Assembly (NCBI RefSeq): GCF_025370755.1
Contig: NZ_JAMXFC010000013.1
Location: 91,844-155,843 of the forward strand
DNA length: 64,000 nt
Source of the DNA: Laspinema sp. D2d
GTDB taxonomy: Bacteria > Cyanobacteriota > Cyanobacteriia > Cyanobacteriales > Laspinemataceae
Direction of reading: 5' to 3'
The notes under the pieces were generated by a model. That model did no database searches and was not told where the DNA came from. It was given only the letters and a program-made list of their open reading frames with translations. A program made the translations under genes and the position numbers. Shown one piece after another: positions 16,419 through 24,349 of this stretch (positions within the stretch are counted from its first letter, which is position 1; every line of letters starts with the position of its first letter).

Positions 16419-17285
16419 TTAATCTAATAGGGTGGCGATCGCTCGATTGGCTTGGGACCCATACCCGCCCCCAAATAAATTAAAATGATTCAGAATGTGA
16501 TAAAGGTTATAAAGGGTTTTGCGCTGTTCATATCCCGCAGGCAAGGGCCAAACTTCGTTATATCCTTGATAGAAAGCTGTGGAAAATCCCCCAAATAATT
16601 CAGTCATAGCAATATCAACTTCCCGATCGCCATAATAGGTGGCAGGGTCATAAATAGTCGGTTCCCCCGCTTCAGTCACCCCGGCATTGCCACCCCATAA
16701 ATCGCCGTGAACGAGGGAGGGTTGGGGGGTATGATTTGCTAATAATTTAGGAATTGCATCGATGAGGCGATCGCCCTGGGGAAACTGCCCCCCTTTTCGT
16801 TGCGCCAGTTGAAGTTGAAACCCGATGCGATGTTCCGCCCAAAACTCCGTCCAATCGGCGGTCCAGGTATTAATTTGTGGGGTAGAACCAATGGTATTAT
16901 TCCGACTCCAGCCAAATTTGCCTGAACCGGAATGTTGATGCAATGCAGCTAGTTTGCGCCCCATTTCTCGGGAAACTTCAGTATCGGCGCGAGACGCCAA
17001 CTCCAGCCACTCTAAAACAATATAGGCTGAATCATTGGCAATGCCAGTACAAATCGGTTTGGGGACTCGAATGGTGTGGGTGTCCCACATTTCTTGCAAT
17101 CCCAACGCCTCCGCCTCAAACATGGGCAGATCCACAGCGCGATTCAGCTTGACAAAGTAGGTGCGATTGCCTCCCGTGACGCGATACCCTTGATTGATGC
17201 AACCCCCACCCACAGAACGGCGATCGCCCAGGGCAAATTTCTCTCCGGTTACCTCAGCAATCTGTTTCGCAATGTGATCCCACAT
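16419..17285 (-). CDS. Fructosamine kinase family protein
   Basis: 288 residues from MWDHIAKQIAEVTG; Met1 of the longer frame (17303) is less typical of the family. The kinase core has the Gly-rich start GGGCINQGYRV, catalytic loop HGDLWGGN and YDPATYYGDREVDIAMTELFGGF, as in FN3K/ketosamine-3-kinases. These phosphorylate sugar adducts on protein amines so that the adducts fall off (deglycation). It stands alone on the minus strand. Confidence 0.9.
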   Translation of the reverse strand: MWDHIAKQIAEVTGEKFALGDRRSVGGGCINQGYRVTGGNRTYFVKLNRAVDLPMFEAEALGLQEMWDTHTIRVPKPICTGIANDSAYIVLEWLELASRADTEVSREMGRKLAALHQHSGSGKFGWSRNNTIGSTPQINTWTADWTEFWAEHRIGFQLQLAQRKGGQFPQGDRLIDAIPKLLANHTPQPSLVHGDLWGGNAGVTEAGEPTIYDPATYYGDREVDIAMTELFGGFSTAFYQGYNEVWPLPAGYEQRKTLYNLYHILNHFNLFGGGYGSQANRAIATLLD

Positions 17286-17371
17286 GGTTCCTTCCTTCAG
17301 CATCCCTGACGGTTATTAAATTTGGTTTTTAAAGACCTATTCTAAAATAGCCCAACCATCCCAGGAGTCCA

Positions 17372-17395
17372 CCCTCCCCATGACACAGGGGAGGG
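17372..17395 (-). terminator. GC-rich hairpin downstream of leuB
   Basis: CCCTCCCC (17372-17379) pairs perfectly with GGGGAGGG (17388-17395) around an 8-base loop. It lacks a clear U-tract, so efficiency is uncertain. Confidence 0.45.
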
Positions 17396-17448
17396 CTAGA
17401 TTAACTTAAACCCATCAATCGTCAGGTTTACAGGGGACAAGGGGGCGT

Positions 17449-18534
17449 TTATCCGGCTAAGGCTTGAAGTAACGCATCACCCATTTGGCGACATCCCACC
17501 CGTTTCATGCCTTCGGACATGATATCTCCAGTTCGATATCCGGCATCCAGAACTTGGAGAACCGCTTGCTCAATTTTTGTTGCTGCTTCCGGTTGATCTA
17601 ACCCATAGCGCAACATCATCGCTGCACTTAAGACTTGGGCGATCGGGTTCGCTTTATCCTGTCCGGCAATATCTGGGGCCGAACCGTGGACGGGTTCAAA
17701 TAAACCGGGACCGGATGACCCTAAACTGGCAGAAGGCAACATTCCAATACTGCCGGTAAGCATGGCAGCAGCATCCGAGAGAATATCTCCAAACAGGTTG
17801 CCGGTGACAATGGTATCGAATTGTTTGGGCCACCGGACTAATTGCATAGCGGCGTTATCGACATACAGGTGAGAGAGTTCTACATCGCTGTATTCTGCGG
17901 CGAGTTGAGTGATGCGATCGCGCCAAAGTTGGGAGACATCTAAGACGTTTGCTTTATCCACGGAACATAGTTTACCCTGGCGTTTCCGGGCTGTCTCAAA
18001 GGCAACGCGCCCAATACGGTCGATTTCTGATTCCGTATAGGCCATTGTATTGACGCCGCGTTTTTCTCCGGTTTCCGTCTCGAAAATGCCTTTCGGTTGA
18101 CCGAAATAAATGCCCCCGGTGAGTTCCCGGACGACCATGATATCTACACCTTCAACGACTTCCCGCTTGAGACTGGATGCATCCACCAGTTGCGGTAAGA
18201 TGGTCGCGGGTCGTAAGTTGGCAAACAGATTCAAACCCGCCCGCAGTCCTAGTAAGCCGGTTTCCGGTCGTTGGTGGCGCGGGAGGTTATCCCATTTGTA
18301 GCCCCCGATCGCCGCGAGGAGGACGGCATCGCTATCTTGGCATTGTTTGAGGGTGTCCGAAGGCAGGGGTTCTCCGGTGGCATCGATGGCAGATCCGCCG
18401 ATCGCCGCTTCGGTGAAGGTAAAACTCAAGTCGAGTTGCTGTCCGACCAGGTTTAAGACGTCTACCGCGATCGCCATAATTTCAGGGCCGATGCCGTCGC
18501 CGGGAAGAAGAGTTATGCGGTAGTTTTGGGTCAT
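17449..18534 (-). CDS. leuB: 3-isopropylmalate dehydrogenase
   Basis: 361 residues. NAD-dependent oxidative decarboxylation of 3-isopropylmalate in leucine synthesis. Signatures visible are [11 protein letters not shown] at the start, [18 protein letters not shown] (substrate Arg residues), [34 protein letters not shown] with the metal-binding Asp residues, and [13 protein letters not shown] for NAD binding. The short Leu-type length separates it from isocitrate dehydrogenase. No other leu genes adjoin it, as is common in cyanobacteria. Confidence 0.96.
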   Translation of the reverse strand: MTQNYRITLLPGDGIGPEIMAIAVDVLNLVGQQLDLSFTFTEAAIGGSAIDATGEPLPSDTLKQCQDSDAVLLAAIGGYKWDNLPRHQRPETGLLGLRAGLNLFANLRPATILPQLVDASSLKREVVEGVDIMVVRELTGGIYFGQPKGIFETETGEKRGVNTMAYTESEIDRIGRVAFETARKRQGKLCSVDKANVLDVSQLWRDRITQLAAEYSDVELSHLYVDNAAMQLVRWPKQFDTIVTGNLFGDILSDAAAMLTGSIGMLPSASLGSSGPGLFEPVHGSAPDIAGQDKANPIAQVLSAAMMLRYGLDQPEAATKIEQAVLQVLDAGYRTGDIMSEGMKRVGCRQMGDALLQALAG

Positions 18535-18723
18535 AGGTTCTCAACAAGTTCTTGCAAATGATTCATCATATCCAAAAACTGTCCCATTTGAGACTCGACA
18601 GAGCACATCAGGATCGGGGGCGATCGCCACTCATTCAGCGCTCAAATTTCTACCGGAGTCTTTTGATTCTAAACTGAAGAGGGAGCCTCTCGGGTTTGAT
18701 TGAGTTCGATTAGTGGATTTAAA

Positions 18724-19461
18724 ATGACCATTTTTAAGTTTCGGCAAAAAGCATCCCAGTTGGTTCGATTTTGGCACCAGCAATTTAATTCTCAATCCGT
18801 GTTATCTCTTCCCTCCCGGATGTTAATTACAGGTATTCTGCTGTTTGTGCTGTCCGTTGGAGTATTTTTTTATATTACCCATAAGGTCATGAACGGAGAA
18901 ACTGGGGATTGGGATTTATATATCATGCTGGCTATTCAAAAAACCCATACTCCTCTTCTGGATATCTTGATGACCACCTTTTCTAATATAGGTGGACCTG
19001 TGGTCTTAACCGGGATTTCTGTGGGATTAACGGTCAAATTTTGGCTCCGCCGACAGTGGATTGAATTGTTTGGATTGTTGTGGGCAGCGATAGGCGGGTC
19101 TTTGCTTAGTCTGTTGATTAAAGCCGGTTTCAATCGCGATCGACCACCCCAGATATGGGCAATAATCCATGATCACTTGAATACCTCCAGTTATCCGAGT
19201 GGTCATGTCATGAATGGGGTAGTGATTTATGGGTTTTGTGGCTATTTGTTAGGCCGGTCTTTTCCCCGATGGCGGGGGGTAATTTATGGGGGAGCTTTTT
19301 TTCTGGTGTTGGCGATCGCCTGGAGTCGAATGTATGTCGGCTTGCATTGGCCTACGGATGTTTTAGCCGGATATGCCACGGGTTTTGCTTGGTTAAATGC
19401 CTCAATTCTCAGCTTTGAAATTCGCAAACATCGAGAGGAAATGCGGCGAAAACAGCTTTAA
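18724..19461 (+). CDS. PAP2-family membrane phosphatase
   Basis: 245 residues from the ATG at 18724; a TTG eight codons upstream (18700) is also possible, and neither has a strong ribosome site. The three phosphatase motifs are complete: KAGFNRDRPPQ (K-x6-RP type), YPSGH, and SRMYVGLHWPTDVLAGY with S-R-x5-H-x3-D. About six membrane helices surround them. It probably dephosphorylates a lipid phosphate such as phosphatidic acid or undecaprenyl pyrophosphate. Which one is not known. Confidence 0.88.
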   Translation: MTIFKFRQKASQLVRFWHQQFNSQSVLSLPSRMLITGILLFVLSVGVFFYITHKVMNGETGDWDLYIMLAIQKTHTPLLDILMTTFSNIGGPVVLTGISVGLTVKFWLRRQWIELFGLLWAAIGGSLLSLLIKAGFNRDRPPQIWAIIHDHLNTSSYPSGHVMNGVVIYGFCGYLLGRSFPRWRGVIYGGAFFLVLAIAWSRMYVGLHWPTDVLAGYATGFAWLNASILSFEIRKHREEMRRKQL

Positions 19462-19557
19462 GGATTTTTGGGGATTTGCTGAAAATTCGAGTGCTTAATT
19501 TTATGTTTTATGGCAAGATAGAAACCTGAGAAATAATCGATTGAGCAAACCTATATC

Positions 19558-20361
19558 ATGAGTTCAACCAATTACACTCCCCCGGTTAGCAACCTGTTGA
19601 CTTATGGGGCAGTTTTCAAGTATGACTTCAAAAACAGTACCCATTATCTCGAAAAATTTGGATTTACAGCCGAACAGATTCCCGAATTAATTCGCATGAT
19701 AGGGGATGATGAATTACACGATGCCGATGCCGAGAGTCTGGAAGTTTGGGGACCGATTCATGCTTGGCGATCGCTGGCAGAACTGCGGGCAGAAACAGCG
19801 ATTCAACCCTTAGTCTCCTTGATTCATACATTAGACGATCACGATTGGTTCATAGACGAATTACCTCAAGTTTTGGCCCAAATTGGCCCAGATGCAATTC
19901 CAGCTTTGAGAGATTATTTAGCCAATCCTGATTATAATACCTCGGCCCGAGCCTCGGCGGTGAATTCTCTGGAAGTGATGGCGACTCAACATCCCGAAGT
20001 CCGGGACGAATGTGTGAGTATTTTAACGGAAAGATTGGCCTATTTTGATCCCGAGTCTCAAATTTTAAACGGGTTTATTGTGTTCAGTTTAGTTGAATTA
20101 AAAGCAGTGGAAGCCGCTTCAGCGATTGAGGCAGCCTTTGCAGGCGATCGCATTAATAAAGATTGGTGCGACAATTGGGATACCATTCAGGTCGGGTTGG
20201 GGTTAAAAGAAGCCAAGAAGAAGCTGAAAGACCCCGCTGGGATTGCCGCCTTGTTTGAAAAACATCCCGAAAAACATTCTCAAACCCAAGTTGCCTCTGG
20301 GTTTGGGTCCCCTAAAACTCACCCAAAAGCTGGCAATAAACAGAAGAAAAAGCGCAAATAA
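19558..20361 (+). CDS. DUF1186 domain protein with HEAT-like repeats
   Basis: 267 residues. The middle is built of helical pairs typical of HEAT-like folds: HAWRSLAELRAETAIQPLVSLI, DELPQVLAQIGPDAIPALRDYL and ASAVNSLEVMATQHPEVRDECV, consistent with DUF1186. The C-terminus changes to a Lys-rich tail after GFGSPKTHPKAG, which could contact nucleic acid. Likely a protein-interaction scaffold; the partner is unknown. Confidence 0.7.
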   Translation: MSSTNYTPPVSNLLTYGAVFKYDFKNSTHYLEKFGFTAEQIPELIRMIGDDELHDADAESLEVWGPIHAWRSLAELRAETAIQPLVSLIHTLDDHDWFIDELPQVLAQIGPDAIPALRDYLANPDYNTSARASAVNSLEVMATQHPEVRDECVSILTERLAYFDPESQILNGFIVFSLVELKAVEAASAIEAAFAGDRINKDWCDNWDTIQVGLGLKEAKKKLKDPAGIAALFEKHPEKHSQTQVASGFGSPKTHPKAGNKQKKKRK

Positions 20362-20504
20362 ACCACAACAATCCCGTATTCTCTTGCGGTTTGGCTACTA
20401 AAATACCGGATCAATAGTAGCCGTTGTAAACCTAATTTGCCTTCCCCATCTCAACAGAGTAGGCAAAAGACTAAGGCAAAGGTTAGGATAGACCGAATAG
20501 AGTC

Positions 20505-20542
20505 CGATAACTTAGGGTTGGCAATCCATCCCTGAGTTATCG
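20505..20542 (+). promoter_or_regulatory. 13-bp hairpin in the rtcB leader
   Basis: CGATAACTTAGGG (20505-20517) pairs along its whole length with CCCTGAGTTATCG (20530-20542), with one G-U, around a 12-base loop. It sits 43 bases before the rtcB start. No T-run follows closely, so it is not an obvious terminator of the gene before it. Confidence 0.45.
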
Positions 20543-20585
20543 GGCTGCCGGTTGTGTTCCCAATTTTTGTCCTCCAAATAATTTT

Positions 20586-22037
20586 ATGAAACCCCTAGAA
20601 CGAATTTCTGATTATCTCTGGGAAATTCCCACCTCTTACAAATCTGGAATGCGCGTTCCCGCGCGAATTTATGCAACCCAACAGTTAATCCACAATATGG
20701 ATGAAGCGGTTGCGGACCAAATTAGCAATGTGGCAACCCTCCCAGGAATTACCCAAAGTGCTTTATGTATGCCCGATGGTCACTTTGGCTATGGATTTCC
20801 TATTGGCGGTGTTGCTGCAATGGATATTGCCGAAGGGGGAGTCATTTCTCCCGGAGGCATTGGATTTGATATTAACTGTGGAATGCGTTTAGTCGTGACC
20901 AATCTCACCGAAAAAGAGGTCAAACCCCACATTAAAAAATTAATCGATAAGCTGTATGAACGCGTTCCCGCAGGGGTGGGGAGTAAAGGCTTTGTTAAAG
21001 TCTCTCGCAATGAATTTCGCCAAGTGGTTCAAGAGGGGGCTAAGTGGTGTATTAACCAGGGATATGGATGGGACGAGGATTTAGAACTCACGGAAGAAAA
21101 TGGCTGTATTGACGGGGCTTATGCGTCTAAAATTAGCGACAAAGCCATTGATCGCGGGTGCAATCAAATCGGAACCTTGGGGTCCGGGAATCACTATTTA
21201 GAAATTCAAGTTGCCCGTCCTGAAAATATCGTCAATAAAGAATTAGCTGAAGCCTTTGGGATTACCATTCCCAATCAAGTGGTGGTGATGTTTCACTGTG
21301 GCAGTCGCGGATTTGGACATCAAGTCGCTACGGACTATCTGCAAGTCTTTCTTAAAGTCATGGAATCTAAATATGGGATTCAGATTTTAGACCGCGAATT
21401 GGCTTGCGCGCCGTTTAATTCTCCCGAAGGGCAAGATTATTTTTCCGCCATGAAATGTGGATTAAATATGTCTTTTGCCAACCGACAAGTGATTTTGCAC
21501 CGGATTCGGGAGGTTTTTTCTGATGTATTTGGACGGTCCGCTGAAGCATTAGGAATGCATCAAGTTTACGATGTTTCCCACAATACAGCAAAATTAGAAC
21601 AGCATCTCGTCAATGGCGAAATGCGATCGCTACTGGTCCATCGCAAAGGGTCTACTCGCGCCTTTGGTCCAGGAATGGACGGCATTCCAGACCGCTATAA
21701 ACCTTATGGTCAGCCGGTGATTTTAGGCGGTAGTATGGAAACCGGATCCTATCTGTTAGCAGGGGTATCCACAGGGGCTCAAAGTTTCTTTAGTACCGCC
21801 CACGGTAGCGGACGAACCATGAGTCGAACCAAGGCCCGAAAACAGTGGAATGGAGAACAATTACAAAAAGATATGCAGAAGCAAGGGATTTACATTAGAA
21901 CCACTTCCTGGCGAGGTTTAGCCGAGGAAGCTGGAGGCGCTTATAAAGATGTAGATGAGGTAGTAGAAGCTACCGAATTAGCCGGATTAAGTAAGCGAGT
22001 AGTGCGCTTAGTTCCCATTGGAAATGTCAAGGGGTAA
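20586..22037 (+). CDS. rtcB: RNA-splicing ligase RtcB
   Basis: 483 residues. Joins RNA 2',3'-cyclic phosphate or 3'-phosphate ends to 5'-OH ends, using GTP and Mn2+. Visible sites are MPDGHFGYGFPIGG, GFDINCGMR with the metal-binding Cys, GTLGSGNHYLEIQ, FHCGSRGFGHQ, HRKGSTRAFGPG, GGSMETGSYLLAG and STAHGSGRTMSR with the His that is guanylylated. It heads an operon with a GTPase (5-base gap) and archease, its known activator. Confidence 0.96.
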   Translation: MKPLERISDYLWEIPTSYKSGMRVPARIYATQQLIHNMDEAVADQISNVATLPGITQSALCMPDGHFGYGFPIGGVAAMDIAEGGVISPGGIGFDINCGMRLVVTNLTEKEVKPHIKKLIDKLYERVPAGVGSKGFVKVSRNEFRQVVQEGAKWCINQGYGWDEDLELTEENGCIDGAYASKISDKAIDRGCNQIGTLGSGNHYLEIQVARPENIVNKELAEAFGITIPNQVVVMFHCGSRGFGHQVATDYLQVFLKVMESKYGIQILDRELACAPFNSPEGQDYFSAMKCGLNMSFANRQVILHRIREVFSDVFGRSAEALGMHQVYDVSHNTAKLEQHLVNGEMRSLLVHRKGSTRAFGPGMDGIPDRYKPYGQPVILGGSMETGSYLLAGVSTGAQSFFSTAHGSGRTMSRTKARKQWNGEQLQKDMQKQGIYIRTTSWRGLAEEAGGAYKDVDEVVEATELAGLSKRVVRLVPIGNVKG

Positions 22038-22042
22038 TCACA

Positions 22043-22927
22043 ATGGAAACACGCACTCCGATTACGGTAATTACCGGACCGTTAGGCAGCGGAAAAACTA
22101 CCTTACTGCGCTATATTTTAGAGACCGTTCCCCGCAAAATTGCCATTTTAATGAATGAATTTGGCGAAATTGCCATTGATAGTAAAGTCATTGAAGGTAA
22201 AAATATTCAGATTGCCGAATTAGGCGGGGGTTGCGTTTGCTGTTCCCTCGCCGGAGAATTTGAGGCGGCAGTTGAGGAAATTATCGAAACGATTCACCCC
22301 GATGTAATTGTCGTAGAAACTACTGGAGTGGCGGAACCCGATGCTTTGGTGTTTGACATTCAAGAAACATTAACTCAAGTAATTTTGGATGGAGTAATTA
22401 CCACCATTGATGCCGATGGATTAGTCAAATATCCCCATATTGGTCATACCAGTCGCCTGCAAATTGAAGGGGCGGATTTTATCCTGTTAAATAAGGTAGA
22501 TTTGGTCGATGAAGAACACTTAAAGGAAATTGAGAAGAAGCTAACCGAGATTAATAATATCGCCCCAATTGTCAAAACTGAACGCTGCCAAGTGGACCCG
22601 GATTTACTATTTGGATTAAATCGCGATCGCATTCAAAAACCACCCCATCACGTTCATCAACTGGAATTTGATTCCTTTAGCTATACCTCGGACCATCTCT
22701 TTGATCGTTCTCGGTTTGAATCCTTTGCCGATACCCTAGAATCCGAGGTCTATCGCGCTAAAGGATTTATCCGGTTTTCCGAAGGGAATTATCTGTTTAA
22801 TTTCGTCGCTGGACGCTGGGAATTGGAACCCTTTCAATGGGAAAAAACCGAGTTAGTGTTTATTGGGAAACAAGTACAGACTCGCCAATCTGACATCATC
22901 CAGCGATTGCAATCCTGTGAGGAATAG
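22043..22927 (+). CDS. CobW/YjiA-type (COG0523) G3E GTPase
   Basis: 294 residues. Walker A is GPLGSGKTTL, the metal-binding motif is GGGCVCCSL (C-x-C-C), VVETTGVAEPDAL is the G3E switch region, and NKVDLVDE is the base-recognition motif. A His stretch PPHHVHQ precedes the smaller CobW C-terminal domain. Members deliver or insert metal ions such as Zn2+ into client proteins. Its position between rtcB and archease suggests that it services RtcB, a metalloenzyme (inference). Confidence 0.9.
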   Translation: METRTPITVITGPLGSGKTTLLRYILETVPRKIAILMNEFGEIAIDSKVIEGKNIQIAELGGGCVCCSLAGEFEAAVEEIIETIHPDVIVVETTGVAEPDALVFDIQETLTQVILDGVITTIDADGLVKYPHIGHTSRLQIEGADFILLNKVDLVDEEHLKEIEKKLTEINNIAPIVKTERCQVDPDLLFGLNRDRIQKPPHHVHQLEFDSFSYTSDHLFDRSRFESFADTLESEVYRAKGFIRFSEGNYLFNFVAGRWELEPFQWEKTELVFIGKQVQTRQSDIIQRLQSCEE

Positions 22928-22930
22928 CCG

Positions 22931-23362
22931 ATGCCTTATGAATTTTTAGAAGATGTGGCAACAGCAGATATTGCTTTTCTAGCCCAAGGGAAAGAGTTAG
23001 AAGAAGTGTTTATTGCCGCAGGAAATGCTACGCTGAATGCGATGATTTTTGAATTAGAAACCATTGTTTTGACCGAACAGCGTTACTTCACCTTAGAAAA
23101 CGATGAATTGGATATGTTACTGTTTAATTATTTACAGGAATTCCTGTATTATAAAGACAGTGAACAGTTGTTATTACTCGGACAACAAGTGACGATCGCC
23201 CAGAACAATGGACTGTATCACCTAGAGGCGATCGCCAAAGGAGAAACCCTCGACCCCGATCGCCATGAACAGCGGGTTGATGTCAAAGCAGTCACCTTAC
23301 ATCAATTTAAACTTGAATCCACCCCAGAGGGATGGATAGCAAGGGTTATCCTGGATATTTAA
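22931..23362 (+). CDS. Archease (RtcB activator)
   Basis: 143 residues, starting 3 bases after the GTPase gene. Family features are the start PYEFLEDVATADIAFLAQG, DELDMLLFNYLQEFLYYKD in the middle, and the end VKAVTLHQFKLE...GWIARVILDI with acidic metal-binding positions. Archease speeds up guanylylation of RtcB and allows multiple turnover. The conserved end Asp-Ile is present. Confidence 0.92.
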   Translation: MPYEFLEDVATADIAFLAQGKELEEVFIAAGNATLNAMIFELETIVLTEQRYFTLENDELDMLLFNYLQEFLYYKDSEQLLLLGQQVTIAQNNGLYHLEAIAKGETLDPDRHEQRVDVKAVTLHQFKLESTPEGWIARVILDI

Positions 23363-23528
23363 CAGCGGTTTGGAGGGACTAAAATGCTAGACTCCCTTTA
23401 ATTTCAGCCCAATAAAATTCTCATTGTTCCCTGGATAGCCGGTAAAATATCCTGATTTTCCCCTCATCTTCTCGTAAGAATAGAAAGTCAAAAAAATAGC
23501 CTAACCTACAATATAACCAGGGACAATA

Positions 23529-24095
23529 ATGCCTCAAACTCAATCGAACCAAACCCCGATAGAACGAGTGTTATCTATGGGTTGGATGTCTCATCCTACC
23601 GAGGATAAAACCCTTGATTCCACCGCGTCGGTTACTCGGTCAGAACTGGCCCAAGTTTTGGGAAAAGCCTTTAAATTAAGCCAACGCAGTACAGCGGAAA
23701 ATCCCGAAATTTACGTTCAAGATATGACAGGCGATCGCCCAGATTATGCTGCCATTCAAATTGCCTTAAAAACTGGCACAATGACCGTGGATAGTCAAGG
23801 CCGATTCTTTCCCGATCGCCCGGTAACTCGCGCCGAAGGATTAGCAATTTTTGCCCAAGCTTATGGGGTATTTCAGCTATCTGAGGATGCCGTCACCGAA
23901 CTGTTAAATGACCATCCCGATGCCCTAAATATTCCCAATTGGGCCAAACAAGCAATGGCAACCGCCTTACAAGAAGGGTTTGTTAATACCAATAGTAATC
24001 AAGCTATTCGTCCTTTAGAACCCATGACTCGGGCCGACCTGGCCTATGCCTTAATCCAATATTTGGAAAAGCAACAAAATCCGGCCTTTATTTAG
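23529..24095 (+). CDS. S-layer homology (SLH) domain protein
   Basis: 188 residues made of about three SLH-like units: the first around VTRSELAQVLGKAF, the second DYAAIQIALKTGTMTVDSQG followed by FFPDRPVTRAEGLAIFAQAY, and the third WAKQAMATALQEGFVN followed by IRPLEPMTRADLAYALIQYL. SLH domains bind cell-wall polymers, but no signal peptide is visible, so export is not explained. It may work in the cytoplasm or be secreted without a classical signal. Confidence 0.75.
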   Translation: MPQTQSNQTPIERVLSMGWMSHPTEDKTLDSTASVTRSELAQVLGKAFKLSQRSTAENPEIYVQDMTGDRPDYAAIQIALKTGTMTVDSQGRFFPDRPVTRAEGLAIFAQAYGVFQLSEDAVTELLNDHPDALNIPNWAKQAMATALQEGFVNTNSNQAIRPLEPMTRADLAYALIQYLEKQQNPAFI

Positions 24096-24215
24096 GATTA
24101 TCTCTAAACAATTCCCCGTATGTAAGGGGATTGAACTAGAGTTTCATGAGGTTGTTTTGACCTGAATCCTCCCCGTTTAGTAGTCTTCCTGAATTCATCT
24201 CCCTTAATCAATCCC

Positions 24216-24245
24216 AAGGGGTGTAGTTTTGACTGCACCCCTTTT
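24216..24245 (+). terminator. Terminator of the SLH gene
   Basis: AAGGGGTGTAG (24216-24226) pairs with CTGCACCCCTT (24233-24243) with one G-U pair and a short loop, followed by TTTT. It lies 120 bases after the stop. Confidence 0.7.
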
Positions 24246-24349
24246 CCATTGGGGCGACGCTCATGATATAATATCCCCGTCCTTTGAACTGTTTCCGTTG
24301 GTCATCACTGTATAGGGATAACCAGACAAGCGAAAAAAGTGGAACCGTG

